Assembly (NCBI GenBank): GCA_030601965.1
Contig: JAUWAR010000087.1
Location: forward strand, 1-5,209
Length of the DNA: 5,209 nt
Source: a bacterium
GTDB taxonomy: Bacteria > Hydrothermota > UBA3073 > JACQXS01 > JAUWAR01
Direction: 5' to 3'
Positions 4,771-5,209 of this stretch are shown piece by piece; the first letter of the stretch is position 1; the number at the start of each line of letters is the position of its first letter. The position numbers and the translations under genes are program-made. The notes under the pieces are model-generated. The model was not told where the DNA came from. It saw only the letters and a program-made list of their open reading frames with translations, and did no database searches.

Positions 4771-5209
4771 ATGTCTAAAAAAGAATATATTATCGGTTTT
4801 ATAATTGTTTTTGTTGTTTGTTTAAGTGTTTATCTTTGGACAGTAGCTCCGACTCTCTCATTCTGGGATTGTGGTGAATATATAGCCTGTGCTCACATAT
4901 TAGGAGTTCCTCATCCGCCAGGAGGCCCACTTCATGTCCTTATAAGAAAAGTTTTTACCCTTATTCCATTTGGAAAAGAGATAGGTTTCAGGGCAAATAT
5001 CCTATCGGTTCTTTGTGGTGCCCTTGGAGCTGCGCTTATATATTTCTTTGTAGTGAAGGTAATAGGAAAATGGCGGAGACCAATCTCTGTGGGTGATAAA
5101 GCTATTATTCACATATCAGGCTTTATGGCATCCATGATATGTGCATTTTCCTTTACTTATTGGTGGAATTCTATGGAGAGCGAGGCATACGGTCTCTCTA
5201 CATTTATTC
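4771..5209 (+). CDS. DUF2723 membrane protein, O-mannosyltransferase-like (5' part)
   Basis: An open frame starts at ATG 4771 and runs off the window after 146 codons. The first membrane helix (about 6-24) is followed by the family's hallmark loop, FWDCGEYIACAHILGVPHPPGGPLHVL (31-57; acidic D33 and E36, then HPPG 48-51). Further helices lie at about 78-97 and 112-130, then a conserved-looking WWNSMESEAY (131-140). This matches the N-terminus of DUF2723 (PF11028) proteins, GT-C-fold integral membrane enzymes related to TMEM260, a protein O-mannosyltransferase. Acidic residues in the first loop usually serve catalysis or metal binding in this fold. Family members are usually many hundred residues long, so most of the protein lies beyond the window. 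The acceptor and sugar donor cannot be told from here. The start follows an octamer repeat array and has only a weak GAGAG at 3-nt spacing. Confidence 0.85.
   Translation, partial: MSKKEYIIGFIIVFVVCLSVYLWTVAPTLSFWDCGEYIACAHILGVPHPPGGPLHVLIRKVFTLIPFGKEIGFRANILSVLCGALGAALIYFFVVKVIGKWRRPISVGDKAIIHISGFMASMICAFSFTYWWNSMESEAYGLSTFI

Overview
The window is AT-rich bacterial DNA that is almost fully coding, all on the + strand, and reads like one tightly packed operon. It holds the tail of an unrecognised gene (1-192), pyrE (189-767), ftsH (764-2659), folP (2729-3994), cdaA (3981-4724) and the start of a DUF2723 membrane glycosyltransferase-like gene (4771 to the window end). Adjacent genes overlap by 4, 4 and 14 bases at three junctions. 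The two real gaps, 69 and 46 bases, are largely filled by repeats. No RNA gene, CRISPR array, insertion sequence or convincing promoter or terminator is visible.

The organism is a bacterium: it has a membrane AAA+ FtsH protease, c-di-AMP synthase and folate synthesis. The Thermus-family type of PyrE, the two-domain DHPS, the DUF2723 gene and the abundance of small repeats suggest an uncultured candidate-phylum lineage (Omnitrophota or WOR-3-like would fit). That is an impression, not a proof. The order ftsH-folP-cdaA is a known conserved neighbourhood, usually followed by cdaR and glmM. Here a DUF2723 gene follows instead.

The genes join pyrimidine synthesis (pyrE), membrane protein quality control (ftsH), folate synthesis (folP) and the c-di-AMP signal (cdaA). 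These are housekeeping functions of growth and envelope homeostasis, with no obvious single pathway.

The unusual layer is the repeats. Small palindromes or short tandem arrays sit in frame inside three of the four complete genes: one hairpin in pyrE, one in ftsH, and three separate arrays in folP. More sit in the ftsH-folP and cdaA-DUF2723 gaps. The most striking is a 48-bp inverted pair at 2673-2720. Its two 22-nt arms share their flanks but have different, compensating hairpin stems, each closed by a GNRA-type tetraloop on its own strand. Together they resemble the in-frame palindromic elements of Rickettsia and the heptamer STRR repeats of cyanobacteria, but in a different lineage and with several families side by side.
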